Below, in pieces: positions 16,726 to 24,411 of a stretch of DNA of 34,903 nucleotides. Below the pieces are notes generated by a model, which saw nothing but the letters and a program-made list of their open reading frames with translations, did not search any database and was not told where the DNA came from. Position numbers and translations under genes: made by a program. The stretch lies in the IMG/VR virus record IMGVR_UViG_3300041402_000493, positions 1-34,903 of that record, one strand, 5' to 3'. The number at the start of each line of letters is the position of its first letter. Position 1 is the stretch's first letter. Source of the stretch: a virus.

Positions 16726-17508
16726 TTAGCTGGCTACCTGGCCCGGAAAAAGCTCCGTGAGCGCATCTTTCGGCGCTGCATTGGTCGGAACATTATCCGC
16801 TAAACTTGCTGCGCTGGGTGGTAACCCTGCAACAATTGCGGCCTTGCCTGCTGCTTTTGTTTTAAATTCTGTTTCGAGTTTGGCCCGTTCTTCGGCGGCT
16901 ATTTTTTCTCTGTACGCTGCCGGGTCGGCTCCCACTTCGTCGGTAAACATTTTTTGGCTTGCTTGATCATAGGCCCATTGAGCAGGATCGGGTTGAGCGA
17001 CCATTGTTTCCAATATGGCCGGGTTTGCTTGGGCCATACCTGTAAAGGTCTGATACTTTTCTTGATAGTCTTCATGCCTGGCGCTGCATTGAGCACCCGA
17101 CATATTCAAGAAGTTCGCCTGGTTTTCAGCCCTCAAATCAGTTTTAATAGATTCAATGGTTTTTTCCGGATTTGTCCAGTCGAATGCCTCAGGTTCTTTT
17201 GCTTGGGCTGGGACTTCTGCCGCCTGTCTGCGTTTTTTCTCCGCAAAATAGGCGTTTTTCCAACCGTCTTCCTGGGCTGTTTCGGCCTTTACCTCTGGTT
17301 TTGGTTCTTCGGTAGTCACCACCGGAGTTTCTATGACCTTTTCATCAACTACAGGGGCCGTCACCACCTCATCACTGACCGTTTCTGCTGCTGAATTGTC
17401 ACCAAAAATAGAGTTTAGGGGATCGTTTTCAAGTATCCCTGACTCTCCGTTTTCCATTAAATCTTCAATTGTTTCCTGCTCTGCTACTTCCTGGCCCTCA
17501 TTCTCCAT
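16726..17508 (-). CDS. scaffolding protein
   Basis: 260 residues, acidic and largely helical or disordered. Acidic N-terminal half (NEGQEVAEQETIEDLMENGE; VTTEEPKPEVKAETAQED), a central helical part (EKTIESIKTDLRAENQANFL, SARHEDYQEKYQTF), and a C-terminal helix with basic residues (EERAKLETEFKTKAAGKAA) followed by a short conserved-looking tail (DALTELFPGQVAS). Location between portal and coat and this composition are characteristic of phage scaffolds that template procapsid assembly. Strong AAGGAG site. Confidence 0.8.
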   Translation of the reverse strand: MENEGQEVAEQETIEDLMENGESGILENDPLNSIFGDNSAAETVSDEVVTAPVVDEKVIETPVVTTEEPKPEVKAETAQEDGWKNAYFAEKKRRQAAEVPAQAKEPEAFDWTNPEKTIESIKTDLRAENQANFLNMSGAQCSARHEDYQEKYQTFTGMAQANPAILETMVAQPDPAQWAYDQASQKMFTDEVGADPAAYREKIAAEERAKLETEFKTKAAGKAAIVAGLPPSAASLADNVPTNAAPKDALTELFPGQVAS

Positions 17509-17599
17509 GGTTTTTCTCCTTCATGGTGTCCGTTAATATTGGCCCGACATCGGCCTGCCCGTTATGGTCGGCATCACCTATTTTAATTTGGTCGCACAT
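17498..17599 (-). CDS. 33-residue overlapping protein with Ca-binding-like loop
   Basis: ATG at 17599 to TGA at 17498, overlapping the end of the 107-residue gene by 17 bp and the scaffold start by 11 bp, so it fills the only gap in this gene string. The peptide begins MCDQIKIGDADHNGQADVGP and ends TMKEKNHGE. DADHNGQAD matches a DxDxNGxxD loop, the calcium-binding loop of EF-hand and dockerin repeats. A weak GAG site lies in front. Whether it is translated and binds calcium is inference; the match to neighbours' spacing argues that it is real. Confidence 0.5.
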   Translation of the reverse strand: MCDQIKIGDADHNGQADVGPILTDTMKEKNHGE

Positions 17600-17903
17600 T
17601 CTCAAACACAACATTTGCCTTAGCCTCTGCCAAAAGCATGATCATATCAGGGTTTTCAAATTCGTTTATGTCCCAATCGTTGGGGCAATTTTGGGGCGCT
17701 GCTGCGTAATCAAGGTAAAATGTGGTTCTCAATGGGAAGATGAACACCTTATTTGATTTCCCTGGCCGGTTGTTGGTTATCATCATGTTCAACTCTGAGC
17801 CTTGGGCCTGGTCGTTCAACAGGATCAGCTCTACGCCCTCAATCTTCGAAAAGCGGTCTGCTATCCATTGGTATTCCTTGAACTCTTGCGGTAGTTTTTC
17901 CAT
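17583..17903 (-). CDS. hypothetical head-region protein
   Basis: 107 residues from the ATG at 17903 (MEKLPQEFKEYQWIADRF). GGAG precedes this ATG; a longer frame from 17942 would start inside the terminator hairpin at 17920-17952 and is rejected. Mixed alpha/beta sequence with no Cys pairs or membrane segments (VELILLNDQAQGSELNMMI, KVFIFPLRTTFYLDYAAAP). Lies between portal-linked small genes and the scaffold. No family recognised. Confidence 0.6.
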   Translation of the reverse strand: MEKLPQEFKEYQWIADRFSKIEGVELILLNDQAQGSELNMMITNNRPGKSNKVFIFPLRTTFYLDYAAAPQNCPNDWDINEFENPDMIMLLAEAKANVVFENVRPN

Positions 17904-17915
17904 ATTCTCCAATAC

Positions 17916-17952
17916 AAAAAGCCGAACAAGTGCTATTTGCACTCACTCGGCT
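17916..17952 (-). terminator. intrinsic terminator upstream of the 17903 gene
   Basis: Minus-strand RNA forms AGCCGA-GUG-AGUGC, loop AAAUA, GCACU-UGU-UCGGCU: 14 continuous pairs including three G-U, followed directly by UUUUUG. It lies only 12 bp before the start codon of the next gene. On the plus strand the same hairpin is followed by CGGUUUUU, so it could work both ways. Expected effect: partial stop between portal-linked genes and the scaffold/coat genes. Confidence 0.75.
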
Positions 17953-17989
17953 CGGTTTTTCCGGTGCCTATGTTTGGTTGTCTATCTAT

Positions 17990-18190
17990 CTAAATCTTTA
18001 ACGTTCCTTCATCTTCTGGTATTAGATCGCTGCCACTTAAACCTTTTCGGCTTAATTTATGCGTCTCGCTTCTTATGACTTCATCTGTCCCACTTATTCT
18101 GAAATCAAGACCCTCTTTCTCTTTGTCACCGCTAAAAAGAGAAGGGCCTCCTGATTTTGACACTCTCGTTGGTATTTCTAAAGGCTTCAT
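17990..18190 (-). CDS. hypothetical small protein
   Basis: 66 residues: basic, Ser/Gly-rich, apparently disordered N-terminal half (LEIPTRVSKSGGPSLFSGDK) and a charged C-terminal half (ISGTDEVIRSETHKLSRKG). Its ATG overlaps the upstream stop as ATGA, so translation should be coupled. No family recognised; it is the last gene before the terminator at 17952. Confidence 0.5.
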   Translation of the reverse strand: MKPLEIPTRVSKSGGPSLFSGDKEKEGLDFRISGTDEVIRSETHKLSRKGLSGSDLIPEDEGTLKI

Positions 18191-18312
18191 ATCTTAATAG
18201 TCTCCTCTTTCCGCACTATGGGCTGAATCTTACCATCTTTGAAAGATATAATCAACTTGCCGTTGTAATTTCTGGCTATTAGGTCGGTTATTATTTTCAT
18301 TAGGGCTTTCAT
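18187..18312 (-). CDS. 41-residue DUF2292-like protein
   Basis: A short gene linked by ATGA overlaps to both neighbours (18309-18312 and 18187-18190). The product starts MKALMKIITDLIARNYN, followed by GKLIISFKDGKIQPIVRKEE and TIKI. The pattern 'helix - G.L.I...DGKI..I.R.E.I.I' is that of the DUF2292 family of tiny bacterial and phage proteins, of unknown function. The double overlap and family-like pattern together support that it is expressed. Confidence 0.65.
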   Translation of the reverse strand: MKALMKIITDLIARNYNGKLIISFKDGKIQPIVRKEETIKI

Positions 18313-18602
18313 ATACCAGCTTCATTTTCCATAGCTACTAAACTCTTCCTAAAAGCAAGGTCCTTAATAAGTAAAGATTGCAAATAAGATTCTGGCAAAA
18401 ACTTTTCTATTCCTTTTCTAACTGGGTCTTTATAGGTTTCGTGAAATTCTGCTTCCAATTTTAGAGAATGAGCATAGCTGTCACACCAATCATGTTTATA
18501 TATTTTAGCGAACCCATTCAACAAAGGTGGATTCTTCCTGCAAATACCATCGTGAATATATACATCTTGGTCTTCATAAAATTCACACGTCAAGCACTTC
18601 AT
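18309..18602 (-). CDS. Cys-rich hypothetical protein
   Basis: 97 residues. N-terminal CLTCEFY, GICRKNPP and WCDSY place four Cys in the order C-x2-C...C...C with a Pro pair, a layout frequent in small phage zinc or iron-sulphur proteins. The C-terminal 50 residues are helical (EAEFHETYKDPVRKGIEKF, YLQSLLIKDLAFRKSLVAM). It follows the portal gene by 15 bp with AAGGAAAAA ahead of its ATG. Confidence 0.65.
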   Translation of the reverse strand: MKCLTCEFYEDQDVYIHDGICRKNPPLLNGFAKIYKHDWCDSYAHSLKLEAEFHETYKDPVRKGIEKFLPESYLQSLLIKDLAFRKSLVAMENEAGI

Positions 18603-18617
18603 AAGGTTTTTCCTTTA

Positions 18618-20534
18618 TTAAGCTGTTTGCGTCTGTGGTTCAAGCGATTCCTGAACCTCCAAGGCAGTTTCAACAACTATCTGCTTGGCTTCCTGGTTGG
18701 TCTTGTTGGCGGTAGCAATATTTTTCTCAGCTGTGGACTCATCCACCTTAATTTCTGCTGCGGCTGCGGCCTTCTGGAACTCTTTGGCCTCGGCTTCCTC
18801 TTGCTGTTTGACCTGTGCCATGGCTTCTTTCTGTTCATCGGTTCCACCCTCAAGTAGTTGCACCAACTCATCTTTATTTCTTAGCTGACTGGCTTTGATA
18901 ATAAGCTCAAAAGGTACCGCATTGGGGTTAGCTTCATATAATCTCGCCAAAATATCAAACTGTTCCTGCTGCAAGGTAACAGTATCAGGAGCCTCGTCGA
19001 TGATAATATCAACGTCCATGTCTTTTATGGGGTTTTCAACATCAACAACTGTGTTCAGCCTGGGATCATTGGTTTCCACCATTTGGATCTCTTCCGGGCT
19101 AAGGGATTCTATACCCTCTTCCTCGAATTTCATGCTGATCTGGTCACCAAGCTTTATCTTGCCATTAATACGGGTAAATTTCAGCTTATTCTCGTTGTCT
19201 GTCACCCTGATCCAGCGCTCTTCTGTCCAGAATTGTTTGGCCCGGTTCCACATCATCCTGTGGACCCTGTTTTTCAAGAAGCGTTGACCGTCGAATAATG
19301 GCCCAAGCTCAACAGAACCACCCTGTTGCAACGATTGAAGCGCTCGGCCCGATAGTTGCCTTGCCTCAGTTCCTGCCAGGGCTGCATTGGCGCCTTGTGA
19401 ATCAATCTCCTGTTTTGCATCGATCAACAAGACTGACTGACCGCTTGCCATGTCTGCCGTTGGTATTATGCCAAAGTCTTTACCGAACTCACCATCATTT
19501 ACCTCAATATGCCCGTCTGGTTTAGCCATCTCCTGCTTAATCTCATGGGCTTTTTTCTCTCCAAGTGCTCCCTTGTTTCCGAATGTTTGCCGGACTGAAA
19601 TAAGGTGAAGGAGTTTTGACCGGCGTTTATTGACTTCATCCTGCAGATCAAGATATGAATCGACCTCTCCGAATCTATTCCCCTCTATGTCAACGAATGA
19701 AGATTGAAACTCGAATTGTGGTTCAGGTATTCCTTGATCGTCAAGATATGGTGATTCAATTGGTTCCTTGATAAACCCTGATTTTGTAAAAATTGTATAG
19801 TGCCATACTGCCCTGCGTAGAAAATAACAGAAGAAAACGCATACCCTTTGCCGTTTCGAATCAACAAAGAAGTTGGGCCTGTCTTCATGGGTATTATCAG
19901 TCCCGAAGGCAGACGAACCGGCATCATCAATTGTCCATACCTTTTCTGGGGCATCTGGAAACTTTTCTTTACCCTCTGCCAGATCCATCCATTGCTTTGT
20001 GCCTAACCATCTTGCATCTCGGAAATCTTCACGCCTTGAATGGGGGTCCCACCACAACCTGTCCCATTGGAGAACATTGTGCTTGATTTCTAATATATCG
20101 TTCTTTGGTTCAACAATGATTTCATGGCCCTCGGTACCTTCCACAAGATAATACTCGAACCCCCTGGAAAACTCCTGCTTGCTGTGGTTGTTGTCCTCAA
20201 TGAATCGAAGGGCATCAGTTGAGACTTGGGCCTCATCTTCTTTATCCGGATACCGGGGGTAAGCTTTAGGGTCTGTCCTGGTCTGTTGCTCCATTCCCTT
20301 TAAGAACTGGACCTTTGGCTTAATCCTGTTGTTTGTTATGCAAGGCTGATTTCTGTTGGCAAGGGTTTTGCGCTCTTTGGCTGTCCACTGATACCCGTCT
20401 TTGTAATCCCTGGCCCTCTCTGATCTTACCCGAGCATCATGTGTGGCATCAAGGTATTGATCAACGAAACCAAGGACAAGCGTTAAGTCTTCATCGTTAG
20501 TGGCTGCGCTTACTGGTCCTATGCTATCCGCCAT
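18618..20534 (-). CDS. portal protein, P22 gp1-like
   Basis: 638 residues. Typical podovirus portal segments are visible: ARDYKDGYQWTAKERKTL, RNQPCITNNRIKPKVQFLKG, EDNNHSKQEFSRGFEYYLVEG, LQWDRLWWDPHSRREDFRDARWLGT, and a long helical C-terminus rich in Ala/Gln/Glu (AEAKEFQKAAAAAEIKVDES). It forms the dodecameric DNA channel at one capsid vertex and docks the terminase. Somewhat shorter than P22 gp1 (725 residues), lacking a very long C-terminal barrel. Start overlaps the terminase gene by 16 bp. Confidence 0.9.
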   Translation of the reverse strand: MADSIGPVSAATNDEDLTLVLGFVDQYLDATHDARVRSERARDYKDGYQWTAKERKTLANRNQPCITNNRIKPKVQFLKGMEQQTRTDPKAYPRYPDKEDEAQVSTDALRFIEDNNHSKQEFSRGFEYYLVEGTEGHEIIVEPKNDILEIKHNVLQWDRLWWDPHSRREDFRDARWLGTKQWMDLAEGKEKFPDAPEKVWTIDDAGSSAFGTDNTHEDRPNFFVDSKRQRVCVFFCYFLRRAVWHYTIFTKSGFIKEPIESPYLDDQGIPEPQFEFQSSFVDIEGNRFGEVDSYLDLQDEVNKRRSKLLHLISVRQTFGNKGALGEKKAHEIKQEMAKPDGHIEVNDGEFGKDFGIIPTADMASGQSVLLIDAKQEIDSQGANAALAGTEARQLSGRALQSLQQGGSVELGPLFDGQRFLKNRVHRMMWNRAKQFWTEERWIRVTDNENKLKFTRINGKIKLGDQISMKFEEEGIESLSPEEIQMVETNDPRLNTVVDVENPIKDMDVDIIIDEAPDTVTLQQEQFDILARLYEANPNAVPFELIIKASQLRNKDELVQLLEGGTDEQKEAMAQVKQQEEAEAKEFQKAAAAAEIKVDESTAEKNIATANKTNQEAKQIVVETALEVQESLEPQTQTA

Positions 20535-21973
20535 GCGTCTTCCTCGCTCAAGTCGTTGTAACCGTCATAATCTGGTTTTTTCTTTTCTTCTGTCGGCTCT
20601 GGCCTGGTCCAGGGTCTGCTCATGCAGGCATATCTGCATTCATCCGCTGCATGGTCTTCCATTTTTGTATCAAGGTCCTCTGCTTTATTCGGGTCATGCT
20701 GCAAAGCCGGGATAGTCCGGATAGAATCAAAGCAATTATCAAAGAAATAAAGCATCGGTTTCCCATCCATACCATCAAGTCTATCTCTCATTTGGTCCCA
20801 TCCACCATGCACCGCCTCGGTCGATGTTCTTTTATTCTTTGCCCTTCTGAAATAAACCTTTTTATCAGCGAACCTGGAAGACATTGACGGGCCACCATCT
20901 TTGGCAAATATGGCAGGATCTGCAACGGAATAGTCGATCGATTCTGAATCTCTTTCAATTATCCCTGCCCCTACTTGTTCAACTGTCATCTTAAGCCCTG
21001 TGTCTGCTTTTTTGGGTTGGCATCCATACCACTCTCTATATTTAACCATTGCCCCTTTTGGGATGTATCCATTTCCCGTTTGATAGCCGTTAGATACGGC
21101 GTACCACCCGACTGAGAACGGTTTAGCTGATCCCCAATCGAATGACCTGAACTTTGTCCAATCCCTTGGAATCTTGAAAGGCTTAATAATGTTTTTCTTT
21201 GACCAATTGTCAAAATATGCCCCCTCTACAACGTCCCAATTACCGTGCCTCTTAGCCTCAACCAGTGCTGCGCTGCCCAAGCCCTTAAGTTTCGCCTCAT
21301 ATGTTGGATCATCCTTAAGCATTGACGGGTTATCCTCAAGCAATGCCGGGATAAACTGGCGCAACATACCGCCTTCATCGTCTTCCATCTGCCTAAGCTC
21401 AAGAGGTCTGCAACCATCGATAAACGTCTTTTTAACCCATAGATGCCCAACATTGCCAGGGTTTGTCCCGCATATAATCCGTGGAAAAAGCCCGGTGAGA
21501 TGTTCCGGTAAGGTTGGAAGCCCAACAGCTCGAACACGGCCACGGAGAAACCTATAAACTTTTTCTGTAAAATGCGTAAGCTCATCCATAAGCAGTAGGT
21601 GAATCTCTGCACCATCAAAATCATACATATTCTTTTCGTGTTCACAATGGCATAGATATATTTTTGAACCATTCCAGAACCGGATCTCTTTATCAACAAT
21701 CTTTGAAAAACCATATTTAGCCCATGGAGCGAGCAAAGAACGGAACCCTTGAGGGCCTTCGATATGATTTTTAACCAGATCCTTAGTGACTTTACGAAAG
21801 AGATACACCTGGAGGCCAGGAACCATGCTGCACCAAATAATAGCAGCGCAACGCATAAGGTGAGACTTACCACCACCAGCAGCGCCACCGTATAGAATCT
21901 CGGTTGCTTTTGACTTATAGGCGATTGTCTGCTTGCTGTGTAGGCCAAGATTAATCTCCGGTAGTTGTGACAT
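20519..21973 (-). CDS. terminase large subunit
   Basis: 484 residues. The ATPase Walker A GGAAGGGKS is at residues 29-37 and a Walker B HLLLMDELTHF with catalytic Glu near residue 131. The RNase H-like nuclease domain follows: RSFDWG with first acidic residue, a middle DPAIF acidic site, and DHAADECRY near the C-terminus. It pumps DNA into the procapsid and cuts the concatemer. It overlaps the small subunit gene by 23 bp. Headful (pac) packaging would fit a P22-type phage, but is not shown by the sequence. Confidence 0.95.
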   Translation of the reverse strand: MSQLPEINLGLHSKQTIAYKSKATEILYGGAAGGGKSHLMRCAAIIWCSMVPGLQVYLFRKVTKDLVKNHIEGPQGFRSLLAPWAKYGFSKIVDKEIRFWNGSKIYLCHCEHEKNMYDFDGAEIHLLLMDELTHFTEKVYRFLRGRVRAVGLPTLPEHLTGLFPRIICGTNPGNVGHLWVKKTFIDGCRPLELRQMEDDEGGMLRQFIPALLEDNPSMLKDDPTYEAKLKGLGSAALVEAKRHGNWDVVEGAYFDNWSKKNIIKPFKIPRDWTKFRSFDWGSAKPFSVGWYAVSNGYQTGNGYIPKGAMVKYREWYGCQPKKADTGLKMTVEQVGAGIIERDSESIDYSVADPAIFAKDGGPSMSSRFADKKVYFRRAKNKRTSTEAVHGGWDQMRDRLDGMDGKPMLYFFDNCFDSIRTIPALQHDPNKAEDLDTKMEDHAADECRYACMSRPWTRPEPTEEKKKPDYDGYNDLSEEDAWRIA

Positions 21974-22379
21974 TTATTATTGGTTTTATGTCCATTCCAT
22001 CGATTGAAACTTCTTTTTTATCTTCCCAGCCAAAGTTATTCTTCAAGTTAAAAATGGTTCCGGTACACCCATTTGAGTAGAGTCTTTCCTCTAAAAAAAT
22101 CTCTATTCTTTGCTTTGCCCTTTTTACAGTGTCAGAAAATTCATCTTTATTACCGTATTCTATTAGGCCCTGCCTTGACAGATTTAAGGTGTATGCAAGA
22201 CCGCAAACAGAAGGTAAGTTACTTGGTATATCGTTTATTATCAAAAGATCCTCTTCTGGCAATCCTTCCATCAAATCGGTGTTCCCTGTTGTTCTTACTT
22301 TACATGCAAGAAAGTATAAGCTTATTAGCTTTTCCATATCTTCTTTTGTTTCAAATTTGGGGGGCCTTCCACCTGGCAT
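21951..22379 (-). CDS. terminase small subunit, gp3-type
   Basis: 142 residues. PGGRPPKFETKEDMEKLISLYF opening, a LPSVCGLAYTLNLSRQGLIEYG helix-turn-helix segment and a C-terminal FLEERLYSNGCTGTIFNLKNNFGWEDK match the DNA-packaging gp3-like family, whose members recognise the pac site and stimulate the large subunit. AAGGATG-type site ahead. First gene of the packaging/structural series. Confidence 0.9.
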   Translation of the reverse strand: MPGGRPPKFETKEDMEKLISLYFLACKVRTTGNTDLMEGLPEEDLLIINDIPSNLPSVCGLAYTLNLSRQGLIEYGNKDEFSDTVKRAKQRIEIFLEERLYSNGCTGTIFNLKNNFGWEDKKEVSIDGMDIKPIINVTTTGD

Positions 22380-22380
22380 T

Positions 22381-22464
22381 TTATAACATCCTTAAATTGT
22401 TGTGAAAAGTCTTGGTCTGGAGGGGGTAATGTATCCTCATATTTTTACAACATACAGGCATCAT
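22381..22464 (-). CDS. possible 27-residue peptide
   Basis: A short frame that starts in an ATGA overlap with the lipoprotein stop codon and ends directly before the small terminase ATG, so it fills the gap exactly. The peptide begins MMPVCCKNMRIHYPLQTKTF. No domain or membrane segment is visible. The coupling geometry favours translation, but the frame could be chance. Confidence 0.3.
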   Translation of the reverse strand: MMPVCCKNMRIHYPLQTKTFHNNLRML

Positions 22465-22721
22465 TTCTCTACCTCAATACAAATTATTTTACCATCTGCA
22501 CCCAACCTTGGTGTCAACCCCCATCTGGTCATACGTGTGCTTTCACTGTGTGAACTTTTAAACCCTGTCGTGAGGTATTGACATCCTGTTTCTTCATCTG
22601 TGATAATATATAAAGCATGCCCTCGATCAATCCCAACGTCAGTGTACCTATTCTCGGAACAACCTGCCCCACATCCAGCCAATAAAATAAACATAAGTAA
22701 AAATATATACTGCTTACCCAT
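22461..22721 (-). CDS. lipoprotein, DUF6440-like
   Basis: 86 residues from the ATG that overlaps the upstream stop (TGATG); an ATG six bases earlier is an alternative. Signal peptide MGKQYIFLLMFILL followed by the lipobox LAGC, so the mature Cys would be lipidated in the inner or outer membrane. The rest (HALYIITDEETGCQYLTT, RLGADGKI) shows the 'TD..TG.QYL...G...PR...DGK' pattern of DUF6440. In phages such lipoproteins can be late accessory or superinfection-exclusion factors; role unknown. Confidence 0.75.
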   Translation of the reverse strand: MGKQYIFLLMFILLAGCGAGCSENRYTDVGIDRGHALYIITDEETGCQYLTTGFKSSHSESTRMTRWGLTPRLGADGKIICIEVEK

Positions 22722-23074
22722 CAGCATTTCCCCAGCCCATAATCATAATTAATATTTGGGTCGCTATTATCGGTTATTTTCAGCTTAATAATCCGGCTAT
22801 CAACCTGACCATCGGCAAATGTAACGGTATTTGTGATCGTATTTTCCCCTGTACTGCCTGAGATTAAAACGGAGGTGGTGCCTGATCCTGAAGTAACGAA
22901 AGAAGCGCCGGATAGAACAGCATCCCCATTTTCAACCACCCATTCAGAGTTTGATAGGGGTTGCTGCTGGGCCGCGCCCCAATTACCGGAATATTTCAAG
23001 CTCAGGTCTTCTGCCTGCTCATATCTGAACTGTTTTCCGAGCAATGGGTTGAAAGTTCTCTTCTGATTATTCAC
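22721..23074 (-). CDS. phage structural protein with Ig-like segment
   Basis: 117 residues: MNNQKRTFNPLLGKQFRYEQ, then DLSLKYSGNWG, then a beta-sandwich-like stretch SEWVVENGDAVLSG, GTTSVLISGSTGENTITNTV and DSRIIKLKITD. The pattern SxWxVxxGDaxlSG....vxGgt.G..y.itn.vtt..Gr...Rs..L.v is seen in small phage proteins called fibre-tail adaptors. Location upstream of terminase is unusual for a tail component, so role is uncertain. Overlaps the upstream gene by 8 bp. Confidence 0.6.
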   Translation of the reverse strand: MNNQKRTFNPLLGKQFRYEQAEDLSLKYSGNWGAAQQQPLSNSEWVVENGDAVLSGASFVTSGSGTTSVLISGSTGENTITNTVTFADGQVDSRIIKLKITDNSDPNINYDYGLGKC

Positions 23075-23417
23075 GTTTCAGACCTTTTATTTTCTTATTT
23101 TCCATGTCAATATTCAGGTGGTACATGATAAGTATAATATTTTCATTAACTTCTGTCAATTTGTTTGATACTTCTGCGGTTGTTTGTTTGGCTTCCAAGA
23201 TTTCCTGCTTGAGTTCAATTTTTTCTTGCTTAAAAGTCTCTTTATCCATGAGCCGTATCTCGCCATTCTCACCTAAAACAACTTTTTTGAAAAAATCAGA
23301 TAGCTTCGTTATACTGGAGCTATTTGCTTTTATATCCCGCTTTGTAGATGTCCAAACCGTTGCAAGACCTGCAACCATACCACAAATCATGTATATTTCT
23401 CTAATAGTAAGATCCAT
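23067..23417 (-). CDS. membrane-anchored coiled-coil protein
   Basis: 116 residues from the ATG at 23417; a TTG at 23435 is possible. One N-terminal membrane helix (EIYMICGMVAGLATVW) followed by long coiled-coil-prone sequence (FKQEKIELKQEILEAKQTTAEVSNKLTEVNENI, shown only in part here as KIELKQEILEAKQ). This build resembles i-spanins or superinfection-related membrane proteins, but no o-spanin gene is evident beside it other than the lipoprotein at 22461, which is too large for a classical o-spanin. Function uncertain. Confidence 0.6.
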   Translation of the reverse strand: MDLTIREIYMICGMVAGLATVWTSTKRDIKANSSSITKLSDFFKKVVLGENGEIRLMDKETFKQEKIELKQEILEAKQTTAEVSNKLTEVNENIILIMYHLNIDMENKKIKGLKRE

Positions 23418-23464
23418 TAAACCAACCGAGTTCAAGTATGAAATTATTAAATAATTTTACTGTA

Positions 23465-23545
23465 CTACGGGTAAAATATTATTGCAACAGCTAACAAAAA
23501 GAGCAACCCGCACACCAAGCCGTATATCCTTGCTTTGGTTTTCAT
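23465..23545 (-). CDS. 26-residue membrane peptide
   Basis: Very short gene with a strong GGAGGA site and an ATGA overlap with the upstream gene. The peptide has a basic start (MKTKARIYG) and one hydrophobic helix (LVCGLLFLLAVAIIF) ending YP. Features are those of a genuine single-pass small membrane protein. It lies in the 120-bp gap between the nuclease-like and coiled-coil genes. Confidence 0.55.
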   Translation of the reverse strand: MKTKARIYGLVCGLLFLLAVAIIFYP

Positions 23546-23910
23546 TTCCGTTCCTCCCAATATAATTCCCCATTAACAATCAAAACGTCTGCTATCCGTG
23601 GAGCCCAATACGTTGCCTTTTTGCCCTTTACTTTCTTTAACTTACGCCAACCCCAGCACTCAAGCCTTCCTGTATTTGATAGCCACTCAAGAGTGTTTTC
23701 TTTCTTCTCTTCCATAATTTTAATTTTATGTGAAGAGAAATCTGTGCCGGTCACCTGAATACCAACAATGCCATTGTCCAGGGCTATAAGATCGATGATC
23801 CCAAAAAGATCAATTCTCTTTCTTGCCCTCTGTATCCAACGCTCAACCACCCCATGGGTGATGCCATGCTTTTTGAGTTTTGCTTTAGTCCTTACCATTG
23901 GCGATGTCAT
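23542..23910 (-). CDS. PD-(D/E)XK-like phage nuclease
   Basis: 122 residues from the ATG at 23910, which follows GGGAGGAAGT. The core reads RKRIDLFGIIDLIALDNG then IVGIQVTGTDFSSHKIK and LEWLSNTGRLECWGWRKLKK. The Asp in GIIDL and a QVT in place of the E-x-K strand fit the divergent restriction-fold proteins of phages related to VRR-NUC/Holliday junction resolvases, in which a Gln replaces Glu. It may act in recombination or packaging. Catalytic activity is inferred, not proven. Confidence 0.6.
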   Translation of the reverse strand: MTSPMVRTKAKLKKHGITHGVVERWIQRARKRIDLFGIIDLIALDNGIVGIQVTGTDFSSHKIKIMEEKKENTLEWLSNTGRLECWGWRKLKKVKGKKATYWAPRIADVLIVNGELYWEERK

Positions 23911-24178
23911 ACTTCCTCCCGATCCCAGATATTTTTGCATACACAGCAGCCCGCCATGATTTTTGAGCCTTTAATAACTTAACCTCTTTCTCCAGGGCCA
24001 CGATGTGCTTTTGCTTTGCGATTATGGTTTCTGCGTGCCTTTCGACTGCCTCTGAAAGTTTTCTGGTTAGTATTGCATTATTTGATATGGCTATATTACG
24101 TTCCTCAATCCCGGCCTCAAGTATCTTGATTATCTCCTGGCCTGACTTCCCGGTTTTTATTATTCTTTCTGGTTTCAT
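23885..24178 (-). CDS. coiled-coil hypothetical protein
   Basis: 97 residues, helical: KSGQEIIKILEAGIEERN, LTRKLSEAVERHAETIIAKQ, HIVALEKEVKLLKAQKSW. Heptad-like leucines suggest a dimeric coiled coil; the C-terminus is basic. CCGGAGGATAT precedes the ATG. Overlaps the nuclease-like gene by 26 bp. No family recognised. Confidence 0.6.
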   Translation of the reverse strand: MKPERIIKTGKSGQEIIKILEAGIEERNIAISNNAILTRKLSEAVERHAETIIAKQKHIVALEKEVKLLKAQKSWRAAVYAKISGIGRKYDIANGKD

Positions 24179-24195
24179 ATATCCTCCGGTGACAA

Positions 24196-24411
24196 TTATT
24201 TAGTTCTGCGTGGAATTTTAACTTTCATCAATTCAGTGAAGGCCCAAGCCCAGATAATAGGCCAAATTAGAACACACAACCCCATACCCGCTAAGATTTC
24301 TCCAATTTCCTGGCCGTCTTGGCTTTTATAATAAGCGCAAATGCAAAGAATTATACCGCTTATTAACCCAACTATTCCATATACTTTTAGCGCTAATATT
24401 TCATTCATCAT
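24196..24411 (-). CDS. two-TM membrane protein
   Basis: 71 residues with two hydrophobic helices (VYGIVGLISGIILCICAYY and ILAGMGLCVLIWPIIWAWAF) joined by a short polar loop and ending in a basic tail (KIPRRTK), so both termini are probably cytoplasmic. Starts in an ATGATG cluster overlapping the upstream stop. Possible accessory holin/antiholin-like or host-modulating membrane protein; unassigned. Confidence 0.6.
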   Translation of the reverse strand: MMNEILALKVYGIVGLISGIILCICAYYKSQDGQEIGEILAGMGLCVLIWPIIWAWAFTELMKVKIPRRTK

